A stretch of 64,000 nucleotides of DNA. Origin: JACRAV01 sp964571235. GTDB taxonomy: Bacteria; Zixibacteria; MSB-5A5; GN15; FEB-12. A model generated the notes under the pieces. It saw only the letters and a list, made by a program, of their open reading frames with translations. It had not been told where the DNA came from and ran no database searches. Shown in pieces: positions 17,274-25,712 of the stretch. Each line of letters begins with the position of its first letter. Within the stretch, counting starts at the first letter, position 1. Where the stretch lies: contig CAZNAI010000004.1 of NCBI GenBank assembly GCA_964571235.1, positions 310,001 through 374,000 on the forward strand, read 5' to 3'. A program made the position numbers and the translations under genes.

Positions 17274-18176
17274 ATGAGACGGTTTTCACCAAAGTACTTT
17301 CCGGCAATACTGGCGATAGTTGTATTCGGCGGCCAGGCGCTCGCTCAAGACGGCCTGTCGCTCATGAAAGTTGAGCCGTCGGCGCGGGCCTCGGGAATGG
17401 CCGGCGCGTTTGTTGCAGTCGGCGGCGATCCGAACTCGACTGCCTACAATCCGGCCGGGGCGATCAGCAAATCAGAATTCCAGGCGTCGTTTGGTCACAA
17501 TCAGTACTGGGACAATGCCCGGATTGAAACCGGATATTTCGCGCTGAGATTCTCGCCAAAAGTCTTCTGGCATGGCGGCCTGCGATTCGCGACCATCAGC
17601 GATATTCAAGCGCGGCAGATTCCTTCCAGTTCACCGGAGAATCTGTTTGAATCGAGTGACTTTTCAATCAAGTCCGGAGTGAGCTTTCAAGTTCGACCGA
17701 ATATAGCAGTAGGTGCCTCCATTGGCTGGTTTGTCGAAAAAATCGATGTTTGGCGCGGCTCAGCCTTTAATCTCGACCTTGGCGCCTTGCTCTCGTTACC
17801 GCACCAGTGGACAGTCGGCGGAGCAGTGCAAAATCTTGGTGGAAAATTCAAACTGGAGAATGCCGGCGAAATCGGTTCGCGCGATATTTCCCTCCCGCTC
17901 ACGTATCGTCTCGGGCTGTCGCGCGTGTACAAATCCTATCGCGCCGCCGCCGATCTGGTTGTGCTCGATGACAACGCGCATTTGCATTTGGGCGCCGAGG
18001 CCCGACTGCATGAAAAATTCGCGCTCCGCGCGGGGTATATGTTTGGATACGACACCAAAAACTTTACCGCCGGGGCCGGTTTCTTCTTCCGCACGCTATC
18101 TCTTGACTATGCGTTTGTTCCCTACTCCGCAGAGCTGGGCACGACTCATCTGTTTAACCTTACATTTATTCCGTAG
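17274..18176 (+). CDS. PorV/PorQ family outer-membrane protein, second copy
   Basis: 300 residues with a signal peptide ending about GGQALAQ. Family motifs are LMKVEPSARASGMAGAFVA and GGDPNSTAYNPAGA near the N-terminus, and the chain ends in barrel strands HLFNLTFIP. It is a paralogue of the preceding gene rather than a duplicate: shared landmarks, low overall identity. Tandem PorV-like genes are common in FCB lineages and may serve different cargos. No ribosome site stands out, suggesting translational coupling with the upstream gene. Confidence 0.82.
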   Translation: MRRFSPKYFPAILAIVVFGGQALAQDGLSLMKVEPSARASGMAGAFVAVGGDPNSTAYNPAGAISKSEFQASFGHNQYWDNARIETGYFALRFSPKVFWHGGLRFATISDIQARQIPSSSPENLFESSDFSIKSGVSFQVRPNIAVGASIGWFVEKIDVWRGSAFNLDLGALLSLPHQWTVGGAVQNLGGKFKLENAGEIGSRDISLPLTYRLGLSRVYKSYRAAADLVVLDDNAHLHLGAEARLHEKFALRAGYMFGYDTKNFTAGAGFFFRTLSLDYAFVPYSAELGTTHLFNLTFIP

Positions 18177-18196
18177 TATCGAAAGGGCTTTTTTTT

Positions 18197-19315
18197 ATGG
18201 CGAAGTATAAAATTGCCTGGTTACCCGGCGATGGCGTTGGCAACGATGTCATGGACGCCGCTAAGATTGTTTTGGACCGGATGAATTTCGACGCCGAATA
18301 TATCCATGGCGACATCGGCTGGGAGTGCTGGCGCAAAGAAGCCGAGCCGTTTCCGGTGCGCACGCAGGACCTCCTGCGCAGTACCGACTGTGCGCTCTTC
18401 GGCGCGATCACCTCTCTTCCCAAAGAAGAGGCTGAAAAAGAACTGGCGCCTGCGCTTCAGGGCAAAGGCCACACTTATCGCTCGCCGATCGTGCGCATGC
18501 GTCAGGAATACAACCTGCGCACCAATCTGCGTCCGTGCAAGGCATACCCCGGCAATCCGCTCAACTACAAAGACGGTATCGACATTGTCGTTTTCAGAGA
18601 GAACACCGAAGGACTCTATTCCGGGGTCGAGTATTTTCCGGTCCACGACGAAGTCCGCGCGACACTGAAAAAGCACAACAAAAATATGGGACGGTTCGAT
18701 TCTGTGCCGGCAGATCAGATGGCGATCACTTGCCGTATCAATACTGTAACCGGCTCGCGCAATATCGTTCGCGACGCTTTTGAGCTGGCCAAACGCGAGG
18801 GACGTAAATCGGTGACAGTCGTCGAAAAGCCCAATGTCCTGCGCGAAACCTCGGGGCTTTTTGTCCGCACCGCTCGTCAGGTCGCCAAAGAGTACCCCGG
18901 AATTACGATGTATGAAGCCAACATCGATGCCATGTGCATGTGGCTACTGAAAAATCCCCACGACTACTCGGTGATTGTGACTTCCAATATGTTCGGCGAC
19001 ATCATTTCCGATTTGTGCGCACAGTTGGTTGGTGGGCTTGGTTTCGCGGCGTCGGGGAATATCGGTGACAAGTACGCGGTTTTCGAACCTACCCACGGTT
19101 CCGCGCCGAAATACGCCGGGCAGTACAAAGTCAACCCAATGGCAATGCTGTTAACCTGCAAACTGATGTTCGACTGGCTGGGGGAGAAAGACAAAGCGGC
19201 CAACCTGGAAGGCGCCATCGCGACGGTGATCAAAGAAGGGAAAGTCCGCACCTACGACATGGGTGGGACGAATACGTCACTTGAGATGGCTCAAGCCGTT
19301 GCGGCGAAAGTGTGA
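18197..19315 (+). CDS. Isocitrate/isopropylmalate dehydrogenase family protein (probably NAD-dependent isocitrate dehydrogenase)
   Basis: 372 residues. These enzymes oxidatively decarboxylate 2-hydroxyacids. The start LPGDGVGNDV, the substrate loop with RSPIVRMRQEYNLRTNLRP (about 95-114), FRENTEGLYSGVEYF and the family signature NMFGDIISDLCAQLVGGLG are all present. RENTEGLYSG favours isocitrate dehydrogenase, yet SPIV in the substrate loop also occurs in homoisocitrate dehydrogenases, so substrate choice is uncertain. GAAFEPTHGSAPKYAG-like NAD-binding residues appear near 295. It sits 20 bases after the porin-like genes but is probably metabolically independent. A GC-rich hairpin (19326-19349) follows. 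Confidence 0.83.
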   Translation: MAKYKIAWLPGDGVGNDVMDAAKIVLDRMNFDAEYIHGDIGWECWRKEAEPFPVRTQDLLRSTDCALFGAITSLPKEEAEKELAPALQGKGHTYRSPIVRMRQEYNLRTNLRPCKAYPGNPLNYKDGIDIVVFRENTEGLYSGVEYFPVHDEVRATLKKHNKNMGRFDSVPADQMAITCRINTVTGSRNIVRDAFELAKREGRKSVTVVEKPNVLRETSGLFVRTARQVAKEYPGITMYEANIDAMCMWLLKNPHDYSVIVTSNMFGDIISDLCAQLVGGLGFAASGNIGDKYAVFEPTHGSAPKYAGQYKVNPMAMLLTCKLMFDWLGEKDKAANLEGAIATVIKEGKVRTYDMGGTNTSLEMAQAVAAKV

Positions 19316-19325
19316 GGATAACGTG

Positions 19326-19416
19326 GCGTCATGCGCCCCCGCGTGACGCTTATTGAAATATTGTAGGTCGGGTTCCGAAATTCTGTCGCGAAGCGTGCAG
19401 AATGAGAAACCCGACA
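19326..19416 (+). repeat. Hairpin followed by a GTAGG hairpin element
   Basis: First, GCGTCATGCG and CGCGTGACGC pair around CCCC (19326-19349). Then at 19363 GTAGGTCGGGTTCCG opens an element closed by GAGAAACCCGACA, with an internal ATTCTG/CAGAAT stem. The outer arms match the units near 28.1, 35.4 and 41.6 kb. It ends seven bases before the next start codon. Confidence 0.75.
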
Positions 19417-19423
19417 ATTTCAT

Positions 19424-19882
19424 ATGTGGTACCGTCGTCTGTTTGCTCTATTCGGCTCCGCCCTTTTAACCCTCGGCATCTTCATGCCATTTCTGGGTGT
19501 CCGATATTTCAAAGATCAGACTTATTGGCAATTGTCACAGTCCGGCGCGATCATTCTTATCGCGCTGGCTGTCCTTTCGATAACGATTGCTTTATTTCGT
19601 AAGTTCGGCCTGCTCTATCTGACCGGCGGAGGCGCACTTGGGCTGTTGGTCTATTCGATTCAACAGGTTGAAACAAGAAAGGCAGGAATGCTGGCCGATG
19701 TCACGCAGTCGCTGAGTGGCTCACCTCTCAAAGGACTCGGCACCGGCTTTGTGAAATCTTTAGATTATAGATACGGCTGGGCGGTGATGCTCTTGGGGGC
19801 AGTGATACTAATCCTGATACCGCTGATCTCAAACAGAATCAGCAGGCGCACGGCAACATCGGCAGAAGAGAGATTACTTTGA
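19424..19882 (+). CDS. Hypothetical inner-membrane protein
   Basis: 152 residues with four hydrophobic segments: about 6-25, 40-58, 62-80 and 117-137. A loop between the third and fourth contains QQVETRKAGMLADVTQSLSG. I do not recognise the family. No ribosome-binding site is visible because a repeated hairpin lies immediately upstream. The 3' end overlaps the convergent minus-strand gene by nine bases. Probably an integral membrane protein of unknown role. Confidence 0.6.
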   Translation: MWYRRLFALFGSALLTLGIFMPFLGVRYFKDQTYWQLSQSGAIILIALAVLSITIALFRKFGLLYLTGGGALGLLVYSIQQVETRKAGMLADVTQSLSGSPLKGLGTGFVKSLDYRYGWAVMLLGAVILILIPLISNRISRRTATSAEERLL

Positions 19883-20452
19883 ACCAAGTTGCCCGCGCTT
19901 GGCTGAGGTGAACTGTTCAAGACAGTTCATAAACGCCTTCTCGGCCTCGGGACGAACGGCGGTCGGGGCGATCGACAGTTCGAGAATCAATAATTCAGTC
20001 GAGCCGTAGTAATACGCGGTCATCACATTGGGAATGAACTGACCTTTATTATCAAGATAGAACGCAGTCAATTCCTCGCCGCCGCCATTGAAAATTGAAT
20101 CAAGTGGGCGAATCTCAAGTTGTGGGCCATAATGCTCGCGAATTGAATTGGTATCATTGGTGAGAATATTTTCAAATGAGAGCGACCGCACTTTGTAAAT
20201 ATTCACCCCAATTACTACCGGCGCTTTCTGGTAACTTGACGAATCGGGAATGAACGCAAACGAGTAGCCGTCGGTCTTTGCCTCCGACGTAACCATCTTG
20301 AAATGTGCCGGAGCTTTCAGAATATAGTCGCGGGTTTCGCCGGCATAAAAGGCGTTATTGCTGTCGGCGATTTCGCCGGTCTTGACCGCCGGGCGGGCGA
20401 CGGCCGAAACGGCCACCAGTGTCATAGAAAAAGCATAGAATAATTTGCGCAT
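19874..20452 (-). CDS. Hypothetical secreted or periplasmic protein
   Basis: 192 residues. A signal peptide (MRKLFYAFSMTLVAVSAVARP) is followed by a single soluble domain with strands around YILKAPAHFKMV, YSFAFIPDSS and APVVIGVNIYKV, and one late cysteine (Cys180 area). I do not recognise the family, although the fold pattern resembles small periplasmic proteins of the PsbP/DUF1795 type. It has no close operon partner: the photolyase gene upstream is 86 bases away on the same strand, so co-transcription is possible. Confidence 0.6.
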   Translation of the reverse strand: MRKLFYAFSMTLVAVSAVARPAVKTGEIADSNNAFYAGETRDYILKAPAHFKMVTSEAKTDGYSFAFIPDSSSYQKAPVVIGVNIYKVRSLSFENILTNDTNSIREHYGPQLEIRPLDSIFNGGGEELTAFYLDNKGQFIPNVMTAYYYGSTELLILELSIAPTAVRPEAEKAFMNCLEQFTSAKRGQLGSK

Positions 20453-20538
20453 GCTGGGTTTATCGGAACTGCCCTTGTCCCGTCTGAGAAAAATCGACTG
20501 AATCCGGCTATTGTCCGACTGACTGTTGAACTATTGAA

Positions 20539-21891
20539 CTATCGCTCTAAAGCGGCAATCGCCGCGACATACGAATCGATTTCGAATTTTCGCTTTAGCC
20601 CCTTGTCGTTCATATAGCGGACCATGCCAAAGACCGGCCGTTCGGCCCACGGGCGGTCGTGCTTGCCAAAACACCAGGCCACCCCGGCATACCCATTGGG
20701 ATCGCGACCGTCGAGTTGATACTTGTCGTTCAAATATACGGCCGTCTCATACGCCTCTTCGGGCGAGCGGCTCCATTCAAGAATTTTCTTCCCCCAGTAC
20801 ATCCGCATGTAGCCGTGAATTCTGCCTGTCAGTAACAGTTCCTTCTGCGCTGAATTCCAATATGGATCGTGGGTTGACGCCGACTCCCATTCAGGCCGCG
20901 AGTAAATATATTCCCGCTTGTCACGGGCATGGGCGTGAAGAGTGGACTTAGCCCAAGCGGGGAGACAGTCGAACAAGTCGTATTTCGTATTGTACCAGAC
21001 AAAGTTCATGCTTAGCTCGCGCCGTACAATCAACTCTTCGAGAAATTCCCGGCCAAGCTTGGGGTAAGATTTCTTGATTTCCAATGCAATTTCGACTGGA
21101 GAAACCTGACCAAAGTGCAGGTACGGCGACAACCCCGATGTCATCCCGGCGCACGGATCATTTCGCCGCTCTGCATACTGTTTTAGTTTGTGCTCAATGA
21201 AATCCTCAAGCCGCCGACGAGCCTGCGTGTATCCGCCCGTTGTACCGGTCACCGCCGCCACACTGCGATCTACCTCTAAGTTTTCCAATGCCGTTTCGAC
21301 CGCGATTCTCTTGGGGTGATCGATAGCGAAGTCGATTGATCGACGCTTAACTTTGCTTTGAGGGAGTGGCGCCAGATAGTCGCTAAGTAGCGGTTCTATG
21401 CGCCGCCGTATCACCGCCGCCGACCAGGCCTCTTTTGGACAGACCGTTTGCACCGGCACAACGACCTCGGATTCGACAGCCACCACACTGCACGGTGCTT
21501 TGGCCGCCACTTCCTCCCGCCATTTTCGTTGAATCCGGGTGTACCCCAGATCAGTCACAATGAGCGCCGCCAGAGAAAACAGATCGCGTAAGCCGTCGGC
21601 TGGATCAGCGTGAACAAACACGAACTGCATTTCTCGTTTCGCCAGTCGCTTTGCCGTTTCTTTCAGTCCCTCAATCATAAACGTGTAGTGCCGGAGATTC
21701 GCTCCCGGATAGGTGTCGGTGAGTCCGAAATACACAATCAACGGCTTGCCCAGCCGATTTGCTTCAGAGATTGCGTACTCCAGCGCGTAATTGTGGGACG
21801 TGCGTTGCGCCGCCTGCATCCAGTAGATAACCAGGGCACGATCCGCAATTGGCGTTGCGTTCAAATGATGTACGCGGTCCGGCTGGATCAT
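20539..21891 (-). CDS. phr: Class II CPD photolyase (deoxyribodipyrimidine photo-lyase)
   Basis: 450 residues. It repairs cyclobutane pyrimidine dimers using light and FADH. The N-terminal Rossmann-like domain (about 15-190) begins RALVIYWMQAAQR, and the helical FAD domain contains GLSPYLHFGQVSP, MNFVWYN, and RIHGYMRMYWGKKILEW, followed by NDKYQLDGRDPNGYAG, which mark the class II group. The gene overlaps the SRPBCC gene by four bases and that gene follows a TudS/DUF1722 gene, so three proteins are co-expressed. Photolyase implies exposure of the organism or its ancestors to light. Confidence 0.95.
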   Translation of the reverse strand: MIQPDRVHHLNATPIADRALVIYWMQAAQRTSHNYALEYAISEANRLGKPLIVYFGLTDTYPGANLRHYTFMIEGLKETAKRLAKREMQFVFVHADPADGLRDLFSLAALIVTDLGYTRIQRKWREEVAAKAPCSVVAVESEVVVPVQTVCPKEAWSAAVIRRRIEPLLSDYLAPLPQSKVKRRSIDFAIDHPKRIAVETALENLEVDRSVAAVTGTTGGYTQARRRLEDFIEHKLKQYAERRNDPCAGMTSGLSPYLHFGQVSPVEIALEIKKSYPKLGREFLEELIVRRELSMNFVWYNTKYDLFDCLPAWAKSTLHAHARDKREYIYSRPEWESASTHDPYWNSAQKELLLTGRIHGYMRMYWGKKILEWSRSPEEAYETAVYLNDKYQLDGRDPNGYAGVAWCFGKHDRPWAERPVFGMVRYMNDKGLKRKFEIDSYVAAIAALER

Positions 21892-22355
21892 GGCGCTGTG
21901 TAAGTCCCATACCGTTTCGTGAGCGCTTCGGCGCGGTAAGAGAAAATATCAGTTAGCTGTCGGCGCACGAGCGGAAGCGCCAAGCGGGAGAAAGGGTCGA
22001 AGGGCAGGGCATATCGCACCGTGTCCACCGTCCGAACTCCTCCTGGTACAGGCATGAACTCATGCGTATGGTGCCAGAACCGGTACGGTCCGAGTCGCTG
22101 TTCATCAACAAAACGAACCGGCTTTTCAACGTGCGTGATTTCTGTAACCCACGTAGAGCGAAACCCGGAAAACGGCTGTACCTGATAGGTCACGATCATG
22201 CCAGCGTACATCGATTCTGGGACCTCCCCGAATGGATGCAAATGGAGGGAGGGCGGCGTGATCAACGCCAGATTTCTCGGTTCAGAAAAGAAGGACCAGC
22301 TTTCATCGAGTGATATCGGCAAACACAATTCCTGTCGTAGCGTAAAGACTCTCAT
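21888..22355 (-). CDS. SRPBCC (START-like) family protein
   Basis: 155 residues from the ATG at MRVFTLRQ; a GTG six bases upstream is the alternative. The N-terminal QELCLPISLDESWSFFSEPRNLALITPPSL is typical of the SRPBCC ligand-binding group found as the N-terminal or stand-alone partner of YfcH-like proteins. These proteins hold small hydrophobic ligands; the true ligand is unknown. It overlaps the photolyase start, and such genes often accompany photolyases in light-stress clusters. A weak GAG-containing ribosome site is upstream. Confidence 0.75.
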   Translation of the reverse strand: MRVFTLRQELCLPISLDESWSFFSEPRNLALITPPSLHLHPFGEVPESMYAGMIVTYQVQPFSGFRSTWVTEITHVEKPVRFVDEQRLGPYRFWHHTHEFMPVPGGVRTVDTVRYALPFDPFSRLALPLVRRQLTDIFSYRAEALTKRYGTYTAP

Positions 22356-22369
22356 TGGCACACTCGATG

Positions 22370-23344
22370 TCAGCGACCCGAATCACTCAGGTCTACAAGT
22401 TCGGCTGGGTAAGGGGCAAAATATGTCTGTTGCCGCAGATACACTTCGTCGAATCTCTCCACCCACGAATTGAGGACTGTCAGCACTGACGAAAGCGGGA
22501 GCTTGCCGTTTCTATACCGCTGAATGAGCGCCTGAAAGTGCCGCTTCTCAACAGACGAAAGTTTGTCCTTGAAATACCCAAGCGCATGCTCAAGCGCATT
22601 GATATGCGAGGTCACCCGCGCCGGCTTGGTCACCGCAGAGAGGAGAACTCGGTAGTACTCTTGAATTACTTTGTCAATTGGTAGCTTGTCGTGATTGGCG
22701 ACTACACGTCCCATCTCACGCATCGCGGTTTGATGGTAGGCCATGAATAGTAACTTATTCTTTGCCTGAAACTCTACCAGCGCCGACACCGACGGCTCAC
22801 GGCGCAGGGCTCGAAAGCGGGCGTGGAGGTAGAGTTTGGTCAGCCAGTGTTCGCGCAGACGCAAATTAGTCAAACGCCCTTCATCTTCGATCGCCAGGCC
22901 ACCGAACCGACTTAGGACTTCGGCGGCAAACAGGCCGACAGTCTTTTCTGAGGCCATCTCGCCCTTTGGACCAGTGTACAATTTGACATCTTTGATCCCG
23001 CAGGACGGTGACCGGCTCTTGAGAATAAACCCGTCGACTTCAACCAGCGATTCTACAAACGTGGCGCCGAATGACTGCATCTGTGTCGTAACGTCTCGGC
23101 CGGTCGATGGCTGGACAAGATGCAGGTCATTTCTTCGCCGGACGATTTTGATCGGATCGCGGGGTGTCCCCAGGCCTATTTCAACCTCGGGGCAGATCGG
23201 CATAAAGGTGACATGGTCTTTGAGCTGGTGGACGAGCTCAAATCCAATCATCTGGCCGTTGTACCGGCAGGCCTCGAACTCAAGGCACCTGCTGATGACT
23301 ACGATAGGGCGGAGGGACACTTCTTGAGTGTGCGATTTGTTCAT
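22370..23344 (-). CDS. DUF523 (TudS-like) plus DUF1722 protein
   Basis: 324 residues from the ATG at MNKSHTQEV; a GTG at 23410 would add 22 residues. The N-terminal domain (about 10-150) is DUF523, with cysteines in VISRCLEFEACRYNG, PICPE and SRSPSCG, the positions used for an iron-sulfur cluster in thiouracil desulfurase-type proteins. The C-terminal domain (about 190-310) is DUF1722, with KNKLLFMAYHQ and EYYRVLLSA. This fused form is common beside photolyases. It may remove sulfur from thiolated bases, but the function of the fusion is not established. Confidence 0.85.
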   Translation of the reverse strand: MNKSHTQEVSLRPIVVISRCLEFEACRYNGQMIGFELVHQLKDHVTFMPICPEVEIGLGTPRDPIKIVRRRNDLHLVQPSTGRDVTTQMQSFGATFVESLVEVDGFILKSRSPSCGIKDVKLYTGPKGEMASEKTVGLFAAEVLSRFGGLAIEDEGRLTNLRLREHWLTKLYLHARFRALRREPSVSALVEFQAKNKLLFMAYHQTAMREMGRVVANHDKLPIDKVIQEYYRVLLSAVTKPARVTSHINALEHALGYFKDKLSSVEKRHFQALIQRYRNGKLPLSSVLTVLNSWVERFDEVYLRQQTYFAPYPAELVDLSDSGR

Positions 23345-23403
23345 ACGTGCATTAACTATACTAATCAGTATGTGGTTCCGCAATCGAGTGTTAATCTGAT
23401 CGG

Positions 23404-23432
23404 TTGACACCCAAACTGGTGTTGATTATCCT
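23404..23432 (+). promoter_or_regulatory. Putative promoter of the HMG-CoA synthase cluster
   Basis: A consensus TTGACA is followed 17 bases later by TATCCT. Transcription would start near 23439. GAGGTGA precedes the ATG at 23490. It lies between divergent genes. Confidence 0.55.
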
Positions 23433-23489
23433 GATTTACAAAATGAACATTACAATTGCCCTAATCCCCGTTTCATACTGAGGTGACAT

Positions 23490-24539
23490 ATGGCAGGAAT
23501 CGTCGGTTACGGCGCACATTTGCCCAGGCATCGGATCAAAGTCGAAGAGATCGCGAAAACCTGGGGGATGGACGCCAACAGTTACAAGAAGGGGCTGATG
23601 CTCCGTGAAAAATCTGTCCCGCCGCCGGACATGGACACTATCACACTGGCGGTCGAAGCAACCAAGAACGCCCTGCGCCGCGCGGTGGTTGTCAATCCGG
23701 TTGACATCGGCGCGGTTTATGTCGGCTCGGAGTCGCATCCGTATGCGGTGAAGCCCTCGGGAACCACCGTTGCCGAAGCAATCGGAGCCACACCCGATAT
23801 TCATTGCGCAGATTTCGAATTTGCCTGCAAAGCCGGATCTGAGGCAATGTTTGTCGCGCTGTCGCATGTCGAATCCGGTTTCATGAAATACGCCCTTGCC
23901 ATCGCCGCCGATACCTCGCAGGGTGCCCCTTCCGATGCCCTCGAATTTTCGGCCGCGGCTGGCGCCGGCGCATTTATCATGGGCAAAAGCGATCTTATCG
24001 CCGAATGCCTGTTTACCCATTCGTTTATGACCGACACTCCCGATTTCTGGCGGCGTGAACACCAGTTCTATCCGCAACACGCCTCCCGTTTCACCGGTGA
24101 GGAGTCGTATTTCAAACATACTAAAGGCGCATCGCTGGCTTGCCTGAAAAAAGCCGGCATGCAACCGAAGGATTTCAAGTACGCGGTCTTTCATCAACCG
24201 AACGGCAAATTCCCGCAAAAAGTCGCACTTGAACTGGGCTTCACACAGGAGCAGATCAATCCCGGCTGGCTCGCGCCGACACTCGGCAACACCTATTCCG
24301 GTGCCTCGCCGATTGGCTTGACCGCCACACTCGACGTTTCCAAGCCCGGCGATATGATCTTCATGTGCTCGTACGGTTCCGGCGCCGGATCGGACGCCTT
24401 TGTCTGGAAAGTCACGCCGCGCATAGATCAAGTCCGCGACAACGCGGTGCGAACCAAGAAACTGCTGGAAGAGAATTTGACGTATGTCGATTACGGCATT
24501 TACGCCAAATTCCGCCACAAAATCAAAAAGAACGCCTAG
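23490..24539 (+). CDS. Archaeal-type hydroxymethylglutaryl-CoA synthase
   Basis: 349 residues, the size of the archaeal/bacterial short form. It condenses acetyl-CoA with acetoacetyl-CoA to HMG-CoA. The catalytic set is visible: Glu81 in GSESHPYAVKPS, Cys113 in FACKAGSEAM and His235 in FHQPNGKFP. GNTYSGASPIGL matches the thiolase-fold C-terminal half. The next genes are a thiolase and a DUF35 protein, the three-part complex known from archaea, in which acetoacetyl-CoA passes directly between active sites. In this bacterium the product may feed mevalonate or meet the HMG-CoA formed by the carboxylase operon at 28-35 kb. Confidence 0.92.
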   Translation: MAGIVGYGAHLPRHRIKVEEIAKTWGMDANSYKKGLMLREKSVPPPDMDTITLAVEATKNALRRAVVVNPVDIGAVYVGSESHPYAVKPSGTTVAEAIGATPDIHCADFEFACKAGSEAMFVALSHVESGFMKYALAIAADTSQGAPSDALEFSAAAGAGAFIMGKSDLIAECLFTHSFMTDTPDFWRREHQFYPQHASRFTGEESYFKHTKGASLACLKKAGMQPKDFKYAVFHQPNGKFPQKVALELGFTQEQINPGWLAPTLGNTYSGASPIGLTATLDVSKPGDMIFMCSYGSGAGSDAFVWKVTPRIDQVRDNAVRTKKLLEENLTYVDYGIYAKFRHKIKKNA

Positions 24540-24551
24540 GAGGAGCCGATC

Positions 24552-25712
24552 ATGAGAGAAGTTTGTGTAGTTGGGGTCGGCATGAGTGAGTGGGGCGAGG
24601 TTTGGAAAACCTCCATGCGCGATCTGTATGTCCATGCCGCTATGGCGGCGATCAAGAATTCGGGAGTCGATCATATTGACTCGATGTATGTCGGGTGCAT
24701 GTCCGGCGGTCTGTTTGTCGGACAGGAACATCTCGGCGCACTGATGGCCGATTATCTCGGTGTCAAAGGCGTCGCGGCGTCGCGGGTCGAATCGGCCTGC
24801 GCCTCCGGCGGATTTGCGTTGCGCTCGGCCTTTATCGATGTCGCCTCGGGTATGTCGGACATCGTGCTCGCCTCCGGTGTAGAAAAGATGACCGACTGTT
24901 CCCCCGATGAAGACACCAATGCGTTGGCCACCGCCGCCGATGCCGAGTACGAAGTATTCCACGGCGCCACCTTTCCCGGTCTGTACGCTATGATGGCCTG
25001 TGCGCACACAGCCAAATATGGCACCACGCGCGAGATGCTGTCGGCAGTCGCGGTGAAAAATCACAAGAACGGCTCCAAGAATCCAGTCGCGCAGTATCCG
25101 TTTACGATTACAGCCGAGCAAGTCGCCAGTTCGGTGATGGTTGCCGATCCGCTCAGGATACTCGACTGTTCGCCGATCACCGACGGCGCCGCGGCGGTGA
25201 TTGTCACCACCGTCGAGATCGCCAAGAAACTCGGCAAACCGTATGTGAAAATAACCGGCTCGGGCGCGGCGACCGATTCAATTGCGCTGGCCCAGCGTGA
25301 CGATATCACGACCATCAAGGCGGCTACGCTGGCCTCGCAACGAGCGCTGACGATGGCGGGAAAGAAAATCGACGACATCCAATTTGCCGAAATGCACGAC
25401 TGTTTCACGATCGCCGAGATCATCATCGCTGAGTCGATCGGCAAATTCAAACCGGGTCAGGCCGGACCCGCCACACTGGCGGGGGAGACCGCGCTTGAAG
25501 GGAAATTCCCGATCAACACAAGCGGCGGTTTGAAATCCAAAGGACATCCGGTCGGCGCGACAGGAATTGCGCAGATTGTCGAGGTCTACAAACAACTGAC
25601 CGGTCAGGCCGAAAACGGACGCCAGATTCCCAAGGCGCCGAAAATCGGCATGGCCCAGAACATGGGCGGCTCCGGCGCATCGTCGGTGGTCCATATCCTG
25701 GAGGTGGCGTGA
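24552..25712 (+). CDS. Acetyl-CoA acetyltransferase, archaeal-type thiolase
   Basis: 386 residues. It joins two acetyl-CoA to acetoacetyl-CoA, or the reverse. Nucleophile Cys83 is in VESACASGGFAL, the HDCF motif is in AEMHDCFTIAEI, and the general-base region is GGLKSKGHPVGATG. This is the SCP-x/archaeal branch that partners with DUF35. A good ribosome site (GGAGGAG) precedes the ATG. It lies 12 bases after the HMG-CoA synthase and its stop overlaps the DUF35 start, supporting a ternary complex. Confidence 0.92.
   Translation: MREVCVVGVGMSEWGEVWKTSMRDLYVHAAMAAIKNSGVDHIDSMYVGCMSGGLFVGQEHLGALMADYLGVKGVAASRVESACASGGFALRSAFIDVASGMSDIVLASGVEKMTDCSPDEDTNALATAADAEYEVFHGATFPGLYAMMACAHTAKYGTTREMLSAVAVKNHKNGSKNPVAQYPFTITAEQVASSVMVADPLRILDCSPITDGAAAVIVTTVEIAKKLGKPYVKITGSGAATDSIALAQRDDITTIKAATLASQRALTMAGKKIDDIQFAEMHDCFTIAEIIIAESIGKFKPGQAGPATLAGETALEGKFPINTSGGLKSKGHPVGATGIAQIVEVYKQLTGQAENGRQIPKAPKIGMAQNMGGSGASSVVHILEVA

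Noticed and set aside
23436..25121. 561-residue reading frame on the minus strand opposite the HMG-CoA synthase and thiolase genes
   Set aside because: It mirrors two genes with complete catalytic motifs on the plus strand. Its composition (many His, Arg, Gly and Phe) is typical of antisense frames in such DNA, and no ribosome site precedes it.
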